The notes under the pieces: model-generated | Seen by the model: the letters and a program-made list of their open reading frames with translations, nothing else | Told to the model about the DNA's origin: nothing | Database searches by the model: none | Shown: in pieces, positions 38,877-46,655 of the stretch | How positions within the stretch are numbered: position 1 is the stretch's first letter | Layout of the letters: each line of letters starts with the position of its first letter | NCBI GenBank assembly: GCA_020847735.1 | Contig: JADLBL010000001.1 | Coordinates: 1-64,000, forward strand | Length of the DNA: 64,000 nt | Source of the DNA: Candidatus Eisenbacteria bacterium | GTDB taxonomy: Bacteria; Eisenbacteria; RBG-16-71-46 | Reading direction: 5' to 3' | Position numbers and translations under genes: made by a program

Positions 38877-40682
38877 ATGCCGGCTGCGACGGTGAACCGG
38901 AAGCTGATCAAGGAAAAGGAAAAGGCCGTTCAGCGCAAGCGCCTCGACGAGATCAAGTCGCTCGCGTTGCGGCAGGGGTACGTCACCGAGGACCAGATCG
39001 TCTGGCTGCTCGACGACGACCTCGACCCCGAGAAGCAGGTCGAGCAGATGGAGGAGATCCACTCCATGCTCAACCAGATGCACATCGAGGTCTTCGCGAG
39101 CGAGGAAGAGGCCCACGAGCGCGCCAAGAAGCTGCGCAAGCTCGAGGACAAGAAGCCTTCGCCTTCGACCAAGGCGACCGCGCCGCAGCCGGTCCGCTAC
39201 GACGATCCCGTGCGGATGTACCTGCGTGAGATGGGCCGCGTGCCGCTGCTGACCCGCGAGGGCGAGGTCGAGATCGCGCGCCGCATCGAGGCCGGCGAAC
39301 GCCAGGTGGTGTCGGCCCTGTTCCGCGCCGAGCCGAGCCTGACCGAGATCCGCAAGCTCGCCAAGCGGCTCAAGGAAGGCCAGCTCAAGATCGAGGACTT
39401 CATCAAGGTGGACGAAGCGGCGGCGACCGAGCAGGCGTTGAACAAGGAACGCGCCCGCGCCGTGAAGATCCTCGAGCGGGTGTTCGTCCTGCAGAAGCGC
39501 TACAACGACAACCTCGCGCGCCAGGACGAGCGGATGACCGACCGGCAGCGCTCGAACTACCGCGGGACGTTCGCGAAGGTCGAGGCCGAGCTGCAGCAGG
39601 AGATCCACAAGCTGTCCATGAACTCGCGCATGGTCGAGGGACTCGCGGCGCCGGTGAAGGCGCTGACCGAGCGCGCCACCCAGTTCGACGAGCGCGTCGA
39701 GGAGCTCGAGAAGCGCTTCGGTCACGGGCTCGAGGACATGAATACCTACGCCCGGCGGCTCAAGAAGGGGCCGAAGGAGCTGCGCGCGGTCAAGCGCGAC
39801 TCGAACCTGCAGCCCGCCCAGATCGCCGAGTTCCAGAACGAGCTCAAGCTGGTGCGCAGGAACATCAAGGCGCTCGAGGACGAAGCGCTGATGTCGCGCG
39901 AGCACCTGCTCGACATCTCGCGCCAGATCCGCGACGGCGAACGCGCGACGGCCCAGGCGAAGAAGGAGATGATCGAGGCGAACGTGCGCCTCGTGATCTC
40001 GATCGCCAAGCGCTACACGAACCGCGGCCTCGAGTTCCTGGACCTGATCCAGGAGGGCAACTCGGGCCTGATGCGCGCGGTGGACAAGTTCGACTACACG
40101 AAGGGGTACAAGTTCTCGACCTACGCGACGTGGTGGATCCGCCAGGCGATCACCCGGGCGATCGCCGACCAGGCGCGCACGATTCGCGTGCCGGTGCACA
40201 TGATCGAGCACATCAACCGCGTCGTGCGCGTCTCGCGCCGGCTCGTCCAGGAGCTGGGCCGGGAGCCCACCCCCGAGGAGATCGCGGAGCGTCTCGAGCT
40301 GCCGGTGGACAAGGTCAAGGCCATCATCAAGGCGGCCCAGGAGCCCATCTCGCTCGACCGTCCGATCGGCGAGGACGACGACAGCAACCTCGGCGACTTC
40401 ATCGAGGACACGAGCGTCGTGAGCCCGGCCCACTCGGCGGCGAGCGCGATGCTGCGCGACGAGGTGAGCGAGGTCCTCAAGACGCTGACACCGCGCGAAG
40501 CCAAGGTCATCCGCCTGCGCTTCGGCCTGACGGACGACGGCGCGCAGCGCACGCTCGAGGAGGTCGGCGCGTTCTTCAACGTCACGCGCGAGCGCATCCG
40601 GCAGATCGAGGCGAAGGCGCTGCGCAAGCTGCGGCATCCCACCCGCAGCCGGCGGCTCAAGGCCTACACCGAGCTGCTGTAG
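38877..40682 (+). CDS. rpoD: primary sigma factor (sigma70)
   Basis: The 601-residue protein has region 1.1 (about 15-80), region 1.2 [20 protein letters not shown], a long non-conserved insert (about 150-330), region 2 with [20 protein letters not shown]-like sequence and [10 protein letters not shown], region 3, and region 4 [10 protein letters not shown]...[16 protein letters not shown]. It directs housekeeping transcription; the TTGAC/TAGNNT promoters in this window match its class. The ribosome site overlaps the dnaG stop (TAGGAG). Confidence 0.97.
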   Translation: MPAATVNRKLIKEKEKAVQRKRLDEIKSLALRQGYVTEDQIVWLLDDDLDPEKQVEQMEEIHSMLNQMHIEVFASEEEAHERAKKLRKLEDKKPSPSTKATAPQPVRYDDPVRMYLREMGRVPLLTREGEVEIARRIEAGERQVVSALFRAEPSLTEIRKLAKRLKEGQLKIEDFIKVDEAAATEQALNKERARAVKILERVFVLQKRYNDNLARQDERMTDRQRSNYRGTFAKVEAELQQEIHKLSMNSRMVEGLAAPVKALTERATQFDERVEELEKRFGHGLEDMNTYARRLKKGPKELRAVKRDSNLQPAQIAEFQNELKLVRRNIKALEDEALMSREHLLDISRQIRDGERATAQAKKEMIEANVRLVISIAKRYTNRGLEFLDLIQEGNSGLMRAVDKFDYTKGYKFSTYATWWIRQAITRAIADQARTIRVPVHMIEHINRVVRVSRRLVQELGREPTPEEIAERLELPVDKVKAIIKAAQEPISLDRPIGEDDDSNLGDFIEDTSVVSPAHSAASAMLRDEVSEVLKTLTPREAKVIRLRFGLTDDGAQRTLEEVGAFFNVTRERIRQIEAKALRKLRHPTRSRRLKAYTELL

Positions 40683-40723
40683 CGGCGCGCGTCGTGTCGC
40701 GGCACGCGGCGCGGGGAGCGATC

Positions 40724-40754
40724 CCGGCGCCGCGCTCGCGTTCCCGGGCGCCGG
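40724..40754. terminator. possible bidirectional terminator between rpoD and the convergent lipoprotein
   Basis: CCGGCGCC pairs with GGCGCCGG across a 15-base loop in the 75-base convergent gap. No T-tract is seen on either strand. Confidence 0.35.
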
Positions 40755-40757
40755 CGG

Positions 40758-41402
40758 TCAGGGGTCGGAGAACAGCGTCACCGCCGGCACGACGACGCTC
40801 GCGCCGGGCGCGGGCACGACGACCTCGGCGATGCCCGACTTCCAGCCGGTCATGGAGCAGGTGACACTCCAGCGTCCCGGCGGCAGGTCCAGCAGCGTGT
40901 ACGCGCCGGCCGAGTCGGTCACGGCGCCGGGTTGCGCCGCCAGACAGCTGACGAGAATGCCGCGGTGGTCCGGGCGGTTCGCCAGCAGCGCGACGCCGCT
41001 CGCGCGCGCCGATACCCGGCGCTCGAGCCGGACGAGCAGGGTCTCGGCCGGCTCGCGCGAGCCTCCCGGGACGACGAAGCTCCCGCCCGCCGCGCCGCCG
41101 CCGCCGCCGGTCCATGCGATCCAGCCGCCTTCGGCCAGCACGCGCCGGAGTCGGCCCTGATCGTCAGTGTCGCCTTGCAGAACGGTCACGAGGCCCGCCG
41201 AATCGAACTGCGACGTCAGCCACAATGCGGCGCCGGGGACGGGGAGGCCGAGGCTGTCGCGCACCTCGATCGTCACCGTCCGGCGCAGCGCGACGTGCCG
41301 CAGCGGCGCGCTCGGCGAACGGCCGCACGCGCCGCACGCGAGCAGTCCCGCCGCGGACACACCGGCGAGGGCGAGCGGCAGGAACCGGCGGGCTGCGGGC
41401 AT
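40758..41402 (-). CDS. lipoprotein with carboxypeptidase-regulatory-like repeats
   Basis: The 214-residue protein has a signal peptide with a perfect lipobox LLAC (Cys23). Two beta-sandwich repeats of the carboxypeptidase-regulatory type follow: residues about 43-95 (VTIEVRDSLGLPVPGAALWL) and about 140-205 (TDSAGAYTLLDLPPGRWSV). A Gly-rich spacer lies between. Such domains usually bind or present ligands on the cell surface. It is isolated on the minus strand and diverges from the tRNA pair. Function unknown. Confidence 0.75.
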   Translation of the reverse strand: MPAARRFLPLALAGVSAAGLLACGACGRSPSAPLRHVALRRTVTIEVRDSLGLPVPGAALWLTSQFDSAGLVTVLQGDTDDQGRLRRVLAEGGWIAWTGGGGGAAGGSFVVPGGSREPAETLLVRLERRVSARASGVALLANRPDHRGILVSCLAAQPGAVTDSAGAYTLLDLPPGRWSVTCSMTGWKSGIAEVVVPAPGASVVVPAVTLFSDP

Positions 41403-41435
41403 CGGGCTCCTCGTGGACCTCGGGGGAACGCGCGC

Positions 41436-41464
41436 AGCATCCGGTTCCCGTCCTGGGTCCGCAA
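41436..41464 (-). promoter_or_regulatory. possible promoter of the minus-strand lipoprotein gene
   Basis: On the minus strand, TTGCGG (41464-41459) and GATGCT (41441-41436) are 17 bases apart, 34 bases before the start codon. Both boxes are weak. Confidence 0.35.
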
Positions 41465-41524
41465 GCGCTGGAAACAGGCTTCACCCCGGTCGCCGTGGCG
41501 GGCGCACGGTGGATGCCGCAGCGC

Positions 41525-41553
41525 TTGACCGACCCACCGCCCCGGTGTACAAA
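41525..41553 (+). promoter_or_regulatory. promoter of the tRNA-CAU/tRNA-Val unit
   Basis: -35 TTGACC (41525-41530) and -10 TACAAA (41548-41553) are 17 bases apart, 39 bases before the first tRNA. Confidence 0.55.
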
Positions 41554-41591
41554 CGCCCGGCTTTCGTCGCAGGTGCTGGGCAGAGCGCGCT

Positions 41592-41665
41592 GGGCCCATA
41601 GCTCAGCGGTCCAGAGCCGCCGGCTCATAACCGGCAAGACCCTGGTTCGAATCCAGGTGGGCCCA
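41592..41665 (+). tRNA. tRNA with CAT anticodon, probably tRNA-Ile2
   Basis: Acceptor GGGCCCA pairs with TGGGCCC. The anticodon loop is CTCATAA (CAT) and the T-arm is CCTGGTTCGAATCCAGG. The GGGCCCATAGCTCAG start resembles tRNA-Ile2 (lysidine-modified) more than elongator Met, but Met cannot be excluded. The genome does not encode CCA here (ACAC follows), unlike the other four tRNAs in this window. Confidence 0.85.
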
Positions 41666-41686
41666 CACCCTGCAGGCCGAATCGAT

Positions 41687-41762
41687 GGGCGAATAGCTCA
41701 GCTGGCAGAGCACCTGGATCACAACCAGGGGGTCGGGGGTTCAAGTCCCTCTTCGCCCACCA
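41687..41762 (+). tRNA. tRNA-Val (CAC)
   Basis: Acceptor GGGCGAA pairs with TTCGCCC. Anticodon stem CCTGG/CCAGG closes loop ATCACAA (CAC, reading GUG). T-loop is TTCAAGT and CCA is encoded. It lies 21 bases after the preceding tRNA. Confidence 0.92.
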
Positions 41763-41785
41763 TCGATGGCTTCCGGAACGCCACC

Positions 41786-42505
41786 GTGACCGACGAACTC
41801 CTCCACCACTGGGCGCTGCATCTCCTCGACGAGGAGGCCGTGCGGCTCGGAGCCGAGCGCGCGAAGCTCCCGGAGTTGCGCCGCGTGCAGGAGGCCCGGA
41901 TCGCCGCGGAGCGCCGCAAGCTCGACGCGAACACCGCGCGGGCCGGGGAACTGCTCGCCCGGCGGCGGGCGCTCGAGCGGGACATCGCGGCGTTCGAGAC
42001 GCAGGAGAAGAAGTTTCGCTCGCAGCTCGACGCCGTGACCGATCAGAAGCAGTTCGAGGCGGTGAATCACGAGATCGCGGGAGTGTCGGGCAGGCGGAGC
42101 GACCTCGAAACGGAGGTGCTCGAACTCCTCGAGTCCGAGGAGCGGCTGACGCTCGAGAAGCCGGCGCTCGAACGCCTGCTCGAGAAGGCGCAGCGCGAAG
42201 CGGGCGAGCAGCTGGCGCGGCTGGCCGCCGAGGACGCGCGCCTGGCGGAGCGGCTGGCCGAACTCGACGCGCGCCGCGAGCAGGCCGGCCGGCCGCTCGA
42301 GCCGGCCACGCGCACGCGCTACGAGAGACTGCGCGCCTCGCGAGGGGGGCGCGCCGTGGTCGCGATCACGACCGGGGCCTGCGGCGGCTGCGCGCGCAAC
42401 CTGACGCCGCACGCCCAGCAGGACGCCCGTAAGCGGGAGCGGCTGCTGGTGTGCGACGGCTGCGGGCGTCTGATGATGCTGCCGCCGGAATCCTCGGGAA
42501 CCTGA
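41786..42505 (+). CDS. coiled-coil protein with C4 zinc ribbon (COG1579 type)
   Basis: The 239-residue protein has a long antiparallel coiled coil (about residues 5-190, with the conserved TDQKQFEAVNHEI turn) and a C-terminal zinc ribbon with CGGC and CDGC (about 203-230). Proteins of this class are found in many bacteria, probably nucleic-acid binding, and are often next to rnhA and rnpB. GTG start, 23 bases after tRNA-Val. The stop is three bases before the patatin gene. Confidence 0.85.
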   Translation: MTDELLHHWALHLLDEEAVRLGAERAKLPELRRVQEARIAAERRKLDANTARAGELLARRRALERDIAAFETQEKKFRSQLDAVTDQKQFEAVNHEIAGVSGRRSDLETEVLELLESEERLTLEKPALERLLEKAQREAGEQLARLAAEDARLAERLAELDARREQAGRPLEPATRTRYERLRASRGGRAVVAITTGACGGCARNLTPHAQQDARKRERLLVCDGCGRLMMLPPESSGT

Positions 42506-42508
42506 GCC

Positions 42509-43909
42509 GTGTCGTCGCCGCGTCTCGCCGCGAACCTGCCGTTCCGACGCATCGCGGTCGTGCTCTCGGGCGGCGGCGCGCTCGGCGCCTACGAGGTCGG
42601 CGTGCTCAAGGTGATCGAGGCGCTGAAGGTCGTGCCGTCGGTCGTCGCCGGCGTCTCGGTGGGAGCGATGAACGCGGTCTGCTGGATCGCGCTCGGCCGC
42701 GAAACCGCCCCGCTCGAGCGGCTGTGGCTGCGCCTGCGGGGCGCGAACGTCGGTCTTCACTGGCTGACGCTGGCGCTGCGCGCGGCCGGTTCGCTGGGGC
42801 TGGCGCTGGCGCTGCTCGAAGTGCTGCTCACGTTCGTCGGCTCCCGCGAGCTGTCGGGCTCCTACTGGATCTGGAAGAAGGCCAGCGGTCACGTGGACCT
42901 GCTGTCCACGAAGCTCGACCTGGCGGGCTGGGCGGTGGCCGCGGTCGCCTGCCTGGCGTTGCTGCTGTCGGCGCGACAGATCGAGTCGTGGTTGGTCCGG
43001 GGCGCCGCCACGAGCGATCCCGCGCGCCAGCGCGTGATGCTCGGACGCGTGCTGCTGGGGGTGATGTTCGCGCACGTGGTGGTCTGGATCATGGGCTGGC
43101 CCTGGCCCCACCGCTTCAGCGCGGTGGTGCTCGTCGGGCTGGCGTTCCTGTGGCTGGCGGGCGGCGCGGGCCGCACCGGGCGCTGGACGCGGCGCCTGGC
43201 GTTCGGCCTGATGCCCGAAACCGGCGGACGCGGACTGTGGAGCGGCGCCGCCCGACGACGGGTGATCCAGCGACTCGTGAACGAAGGGGACGCACGAAGG
43301 CTGGTGAACGGCGAGACGGCGCTGGCGATCGGCGCGCTCGCGGTGGACAGCGGCCGGATCACCCACTTCATCAACTGGCCCCACCCTTCGGAGGCGTTCG
43401 TCCGCCGGGTGGATCTCGCGATCGGCGAGGTCATTCCCATGCGGACCCCCGACGAGGTCGTGCGCGCGGCGGTCGCCTCGTCGGCGATACCCGGCGTGTT
43501 CGAGCCCGAGCGGATCGACGGTCGCGACTTCGTGGACGCCGGCGGCTTCTCGAACCAGCCGCTGCACGTCGCGATCGCGAGCGACGCCGACGCGGTGATC
43601 GTGGTGCTGATGACCCCCAGCCAGGCGCCGGGTTCCGCGCCGCCGACCGGCGACCTGTTCGCGCTCGCGGGCCGCCTCGTCGAGCTGGCGAACTGGCGCG
43701 ACATGCAGACCGAACTGCGCGACCTGCCCGAAGGCTGGTCGCGCGACGGCAGACCGGCGCGCATCGTCGTGATCGAACCGCTGCGCCCCCTGCCGGGCTC
43801 GGTCCTGACCTTCGATCCCGGGCAGGCCAGCCAGCTCATCGGCCTCGGCGAGCAGGACGCGTGGCGCGCGTTCGAGCGCGCGGGCTGGCTCGAGCCCCCC
43901 GGCGCTTGA
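42509..43909 (+). CDS. patatin-like phospholipase with an inserted membrane domain
   Basis: The 466-residue protein has the patatin oxyanion loop GGGALG (21-26), the nucleophile in GVSVG (Ser50) and the catalytic aspartate in DAGG (Asp343), where the family usually has DGG/DGA. Between them are four predicted membrane helices (about 88-110, 138-156, 178-196 and 202-219) that soluble patatins lack. It is expected to cleave acyl chains from phospholipids at the inner membrane. GTG start. Its stop overlaps the -35 of the rnhA promoter. Confidence 0.85.
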   Translation: MSSPRLAANLPFRRIAVVLSGGGALGAYEVGVLKVIEALKVVPSVVAGVSVGAMNAVCWIALGRETAPLERLWLRLRGANVGLHWLTLALRAAGSLGLALALLEVLLTFVGSRELSGSYWIWKKASGHVDLLSTKLDLAGWAVAAVACLALLLSARQIESWLVRGAATSDPARQRVMLGRVLLGVMFAHVVVWIMGWPWPHRFSAVVLVGLAFLWLAGGAGRTGRWTRRLAFGLMPETGGRGLWSGAARRRVIQRLVNEGDARRLVNGETALAIGALAVDSGRITHFINWPHPSEAFVRRVDLAIGEVIPMRTPDEVVRAAVASSAIPGVFEPERIDGRDFVDAGGFSNQPLHVAIASDADAVIVVLMTPSQAPGSAPPTGDLFALAGRLVELANWRDMQTELRDLPEGWSRDGRPARIVVIEPLRPLPGSVLTFDPGQASQLIGLGEQDAWRAFERAGWLEPPGA

Positions 43910-43934
43910 GCCCCCGCCGCCGCTCCGCTACCGT
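43906..43934 (+). promoter_or_regulatory. promoter of rnhA giving a leaderless start
   Basis: -35 TTGAGC (43906-43911) and -10 TACCGT (43929-43934) are 17 bases apart. The -35 contains the patatin stop TGA. The -10 ends 6 bases before GTG 43941, so transcription should begin at the start codon. Confidence 0.5.
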
Positions 43935-43940
43935 CGCGCC

Positions 43941-44366
43941 GTGAACGCTCCCTCGCGAAGCGGCTGGACGCTGAGATGCGACGGCGGCTCGCGGGGCAAT
44001 CCCGGACCGGCGGCCTACGGCTTCGTGCTCTGCAATTCCGAGGGCCACGAGGTCGAGGCGCGCGGCGAGTACATCGGACTCGCCACCAACAACGTCGCCG
44101 AGTACCGCGCCCTCATCGCCGGGTTGCGGGCGGCGATCGCCCATCAAGCCTCGCCGCTCGCGGTGGTCATGGATTCCGAACTCGTCATCCGGCAGATGAC
44201 GGGGCAATACAAGGTGAAGAACGAGGGTCTGCGTCCCCTGCACGCCGAGGCGCGGCAGGCGGCCGCGAAGATCGCGAAGGTGAGCTGGTCCTCGGTCGCC
44301 CGGGAGGACAACGGGCGGGCCGACGGCCTCGTCAACGAAGCGCTGGATCGCAGAAGGGAGGGATAG
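43941..44366 (+). CDS. rnhA: ribonuclease H-like protein (RNase HI family)
   Basis: The 141-residue protein has the first metal-binding Asp in LRCDGGSRGNPGPA, a Glu in NNVAEYRAL, an Asp in VVMDSELVIRQM, and an Asp in NGRADGLVNEAL, so the DEDD catalytic set is complete. It lacks the basic handle of E. coli RNase HI and resembles the short RnhA/double-psi type. It degrades RNA in RNA-DNA hybrids. Its TAG stop is only two bases before the RNase P RNA P1 helix. Confidence 0.92.
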   Translation: MNAPSRSGWTLRCDGGSRGNPGPAAYGFVLCNSEGHEVEARGEYIGLATNNVAEYRALIAGLRAAIAHQASPLAVVMDSELVIRQMTGQYKVKNEGLRPLHAEARQAAAKIAKVSWSSVAREDNGRADGLVNEALDRRREG

Positions 44367-44368
44367 GT

Positions 44369-44780
44369 CCGAGTCTTCCAGGTGATCGCGCCGCGCGCAC
44401 CGAAGCGGCCGCTACGGCGGTGGCGGAGGTCGGGTGGTGAGGAAAGTCCGAACTCCACAGGGCAGGGCGCTGGGTAACTCCCAGGGGGCGAGAGCCCACG
44501 GAAAGTGCAACAGAGAGCAGACCGCCAACGGGCGGCGCGCCTTCGGGTGCCGCCGCTGCGGGCAAGGGTGAAACGGTGAGGTAAGAGCTCACCAGCGACG
44601 GCGGCGACGTCGTCGGCTCGGCAAACCCCGCCTGGAGCAAGACCGCATAGAGGGGGAGAGGTGTGTCCCGCCTCGTCATCACCCCGGGGTCGGTCGCATC
44701 GAGGTGGTCCGGCAACGGCCACCCCAGTCAAATGATCACCACGGAGCAATCCGACAGAATTCGGCTTACGGGAGGCTCGG
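44369..44780 (+). ncRNA. rnpB: RNase P RNA (class A)
   Basis: The conserved blocks are all present in order: GAGGAAAGTCCG (44439-44450), AGTGCAACAGAGAGCAGACCGCC (44505 region), AAGGGTGAAACGGTGAGGTAAGAGCTCACC, GGCTCGGCAAACCCC, GGAGCAAGACC and GACAGAATTCGGCTTAC near 44754. P1 is an 11-bp helix between 44369-44379 and 44770-44780, including two G-U pairs. The RNA cleaves 5' leaders from pre-tRNAs. It begins two bases after the rnhA stop, so it probably comes from the same transcript or from a promoter inside rnhA. Confidence 0.96.
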
Positions 44781-44855
44781 CCTTGAACGGCGCGCACGCG
44801 AAGCGACGATGAAGCATCGTCGCCGGGCGGGCGCGCCGCTTCGTTGTCGCGGTGC

Positions 44856-44885
44856 TTGCCGCCGCGAACGGGCTGCGACTAGAGT
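44856..44885 (+). promoter_or_regulatory. promoter of recJ
   Basis: -35 TTGCCG (44856-44861) and -10 TAGAGT (44880-44885) are 18 bases apart, which rules out the longer in-frame start at 44852. Confidence 0.5.
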
Positions 44886-44926
44886 GGCGTGAACGATTTT
44901 CCTTCCACACGCCTCCCGGGATCCCG

Positions 44927-46639
44927 ATGCCGCCTTCCGCCGTCTCGCCCCCCCAGTGGGTGGACCATCCGCGCCGCTCGGCCGATGCCGCGGCGGCGCT
45001 CGCCCGCGGCCTGTCGGCGCCGCTGCCGGTCGCGCACGCGCTGGTCAACCGCGGGTTCGTGGACGTGGACCGCGCGCGCCACTTCCTCGAGCCGGCGCTC
45101 GAGAACCTGCACGATCCGCTGGAGATGCTCGACCTGGACCGCGCGGCGGTGCGGATCCTCGAGGCGATCGCGAACGACGAGCTCATCCTGATTCAGGGTG
45201 ATTACGACGTGGACGGGATCACCTCGACGTTCCTGCTCCATCGCACGCTGCTCGAGCTCGGCGCCCGCTCGTCGTACCGGATTCCCGACCGCGTTCGCGA
45301 CGGCTACGGCCTCACCCACGAGGCGATCGACGAAGCGCGGCGGCGCGGCTGCTCGCTCGTCGTGACGGTGGACTGCGGCATCACGGCATGCCGCGCGGTC
45401 GAGCACGCGGGCACGCTGGGGATCGACTGCGTCGTCACCGATCACCATCCCCCCGCGAACGAGCTGCCGGCCGCGCACGCGATCGTCAACCCGCTGAGGC
45501 CGGGCTGCGGCTACCCGTTCAAGTCGCTCGCGGGAGTCGGTGTGACCTTCAAGCTCGTGGAGCGGCTGCTGCAGGGGCGCGGCGGGCTCGACCGCGCGAG
45601 CGCGGACCTCGACGTGGTCGCGCTGGGCACGATCGCGGACGTCGTCCCGCTGGTCGGGGAAAACCGCGTGCTCGCGCACGCCGGGCTCGACCGCCTGAAC
45701 CGCAACCAGCGGCTGGGGCTGCGCGCGCTGATCGAGCGGGCGGGACTGGCCGGCCGGCACATCACGAGCACGCAGGTGGCGTTCGTGCTGGCGCCGCGCA
45801 TCAACGCGGCCGGGCGCATGGGCAACGCCGAGCAGGGCCTGCGGCTGCTGCTCGCGCGCGAGCCGCAGGAAGCGGAGGCGTGCGCCGAGGCGCTCGAGGA
45901 CGACAATCTCAAGCGGCGCGCAAAGGACAGCGCGGCCCTCGAGGAGGCCGAACGGCGGGTGCAGGCCGAGTTGCCGAGCGACTGCCGCTCGATCGTGCTG
46001 TGGTCGGACTCCTGGCACCCGGGCGTCATCGGCATCGTCGCCTCGCGCCTCGCCGAGCGCTACGGCCGCCCGGCGCTGCTCGTCGCCCTGGATGGCGAAC
46101 GCGGCAAAGGCTCGGGCCGCAGCGTGCCGGGCCTCGACCTGACCGAGTTGCTCGACGGCTGCGGCGACCTGCTGCTCGCGCACGGCGGGCACGCGTTCGC
46201 GGCCGGCGTCACGGTGCACCGCGACCGGCTTCCGGAGCTGCGCGAGCGCTTCGAGGCGCTGGTGAGGGTGCGCCAGCCCGGCGACGCCGCGGCGCCGCGG
46301 CTCGTCGTGGACAGCGACCTCCGCATCGCCGAGTGCGACGCGAACCTGGTGCGCTGGCTCGAGCGCATGGCCCCGCACGGCCTGGACAACCCGGAACCGG
46401 TGTTCCGCCTGTCGGACGCGCAGGTGCGCGACGTGAGCGTCGTGGGCGGCGGCAAGCACGTGCGGCTCCGGGCCAGCGACGGCTTCGGCGAGCTGGACGC
46501 GATCGGGTTCGGCATGGGAGATCGCGCGGCGGCGCTGCGCGCGGCCCGCCGCGCGGACCTCGCGTTCGTGCCGACGCAGAACGAATGGAACGGCGAGTCC
46601 CGCATCCAGCTCAAGCTCAAGGGCCTGCGGCTCCCCTGA
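44927..46639 (+). CDS. recJ: single-stranded-DNA-specific exonuclease RecJ
   Basis: The 570-residue protein has the DHH catalytic core: GDYDVDGITS (about residue 90), VDCGITA, TDHHPP, and later DHHA1 with HPGVIGIVASRL and HGGHAFAAG, followed by an OB-type domain near 465-565. It digests single-stranded DNA 5' to 3' in repair and recombination. ATG 44927 is downstream of a readable promoter. It precedes rel by 16 bases. Confidence 0.95.
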   Translation: MPPSAVSPPQWVDHPRRSADAAAALARGLSAPLPVAHALVNRGFVDVDRARHFLEPALENLHDPLEMLDLDRAAVRILEAIANDELILIQGDYDVDGITSTFLLHRTLLELGARSSYRIPDRVRDGYGLTHEAIDEARRRGCSLVVTVDCGITACRAVEHAGTLGIDCVVTDHHPPANELPAAHAIVNPLRPGCGYPFKSLAGVGVTFKLVERLLQGRGGLDRASADLDVVALGTIADVVPLVGENRVLAHAGLDRLNRNQRLGLRALIERAGLAGRHITSTQVAFVLAPRINAAGRMGNAEQGLRLLLAREPQEAEACAEALEDDNLKRRAKDSAALEEAERRVQAELPSDCRSIVLWSDSWHPGVIGIVASRLAERYGRPALLVALDGERGKGSGRSVPGLDLTELLDGCGDLLLAHGGHAFAAGVTVHRDRLPELRERFEALVRVRQPGDAAAPRLVVDSDLRIAECDANLVRWLERMAPHGLDNPEPVFRLSDAQVRDVSVVGGGKHVRLRASDGFGELDAIGFGMGDRAAALRAARRADLAFVPTQNEWNGESRIQLKLKGLRLP

Positions 46640-46655
46640 CCGCGTTCGAACCGGC

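Noticed and set aside
41681-41769. ATCGATGG direct repeats flanking tRNA-Val as an integration scar
   Set aside because: The repeat is only 8 bases with a palindromic core, and no integrase or foreign DNA is nearby.
44852-44926. Longer recJ start at 44852
   Set aside because: It lies at or before the recJ promoter (-10 at 44880-44885), so it would not be on the mRNA.
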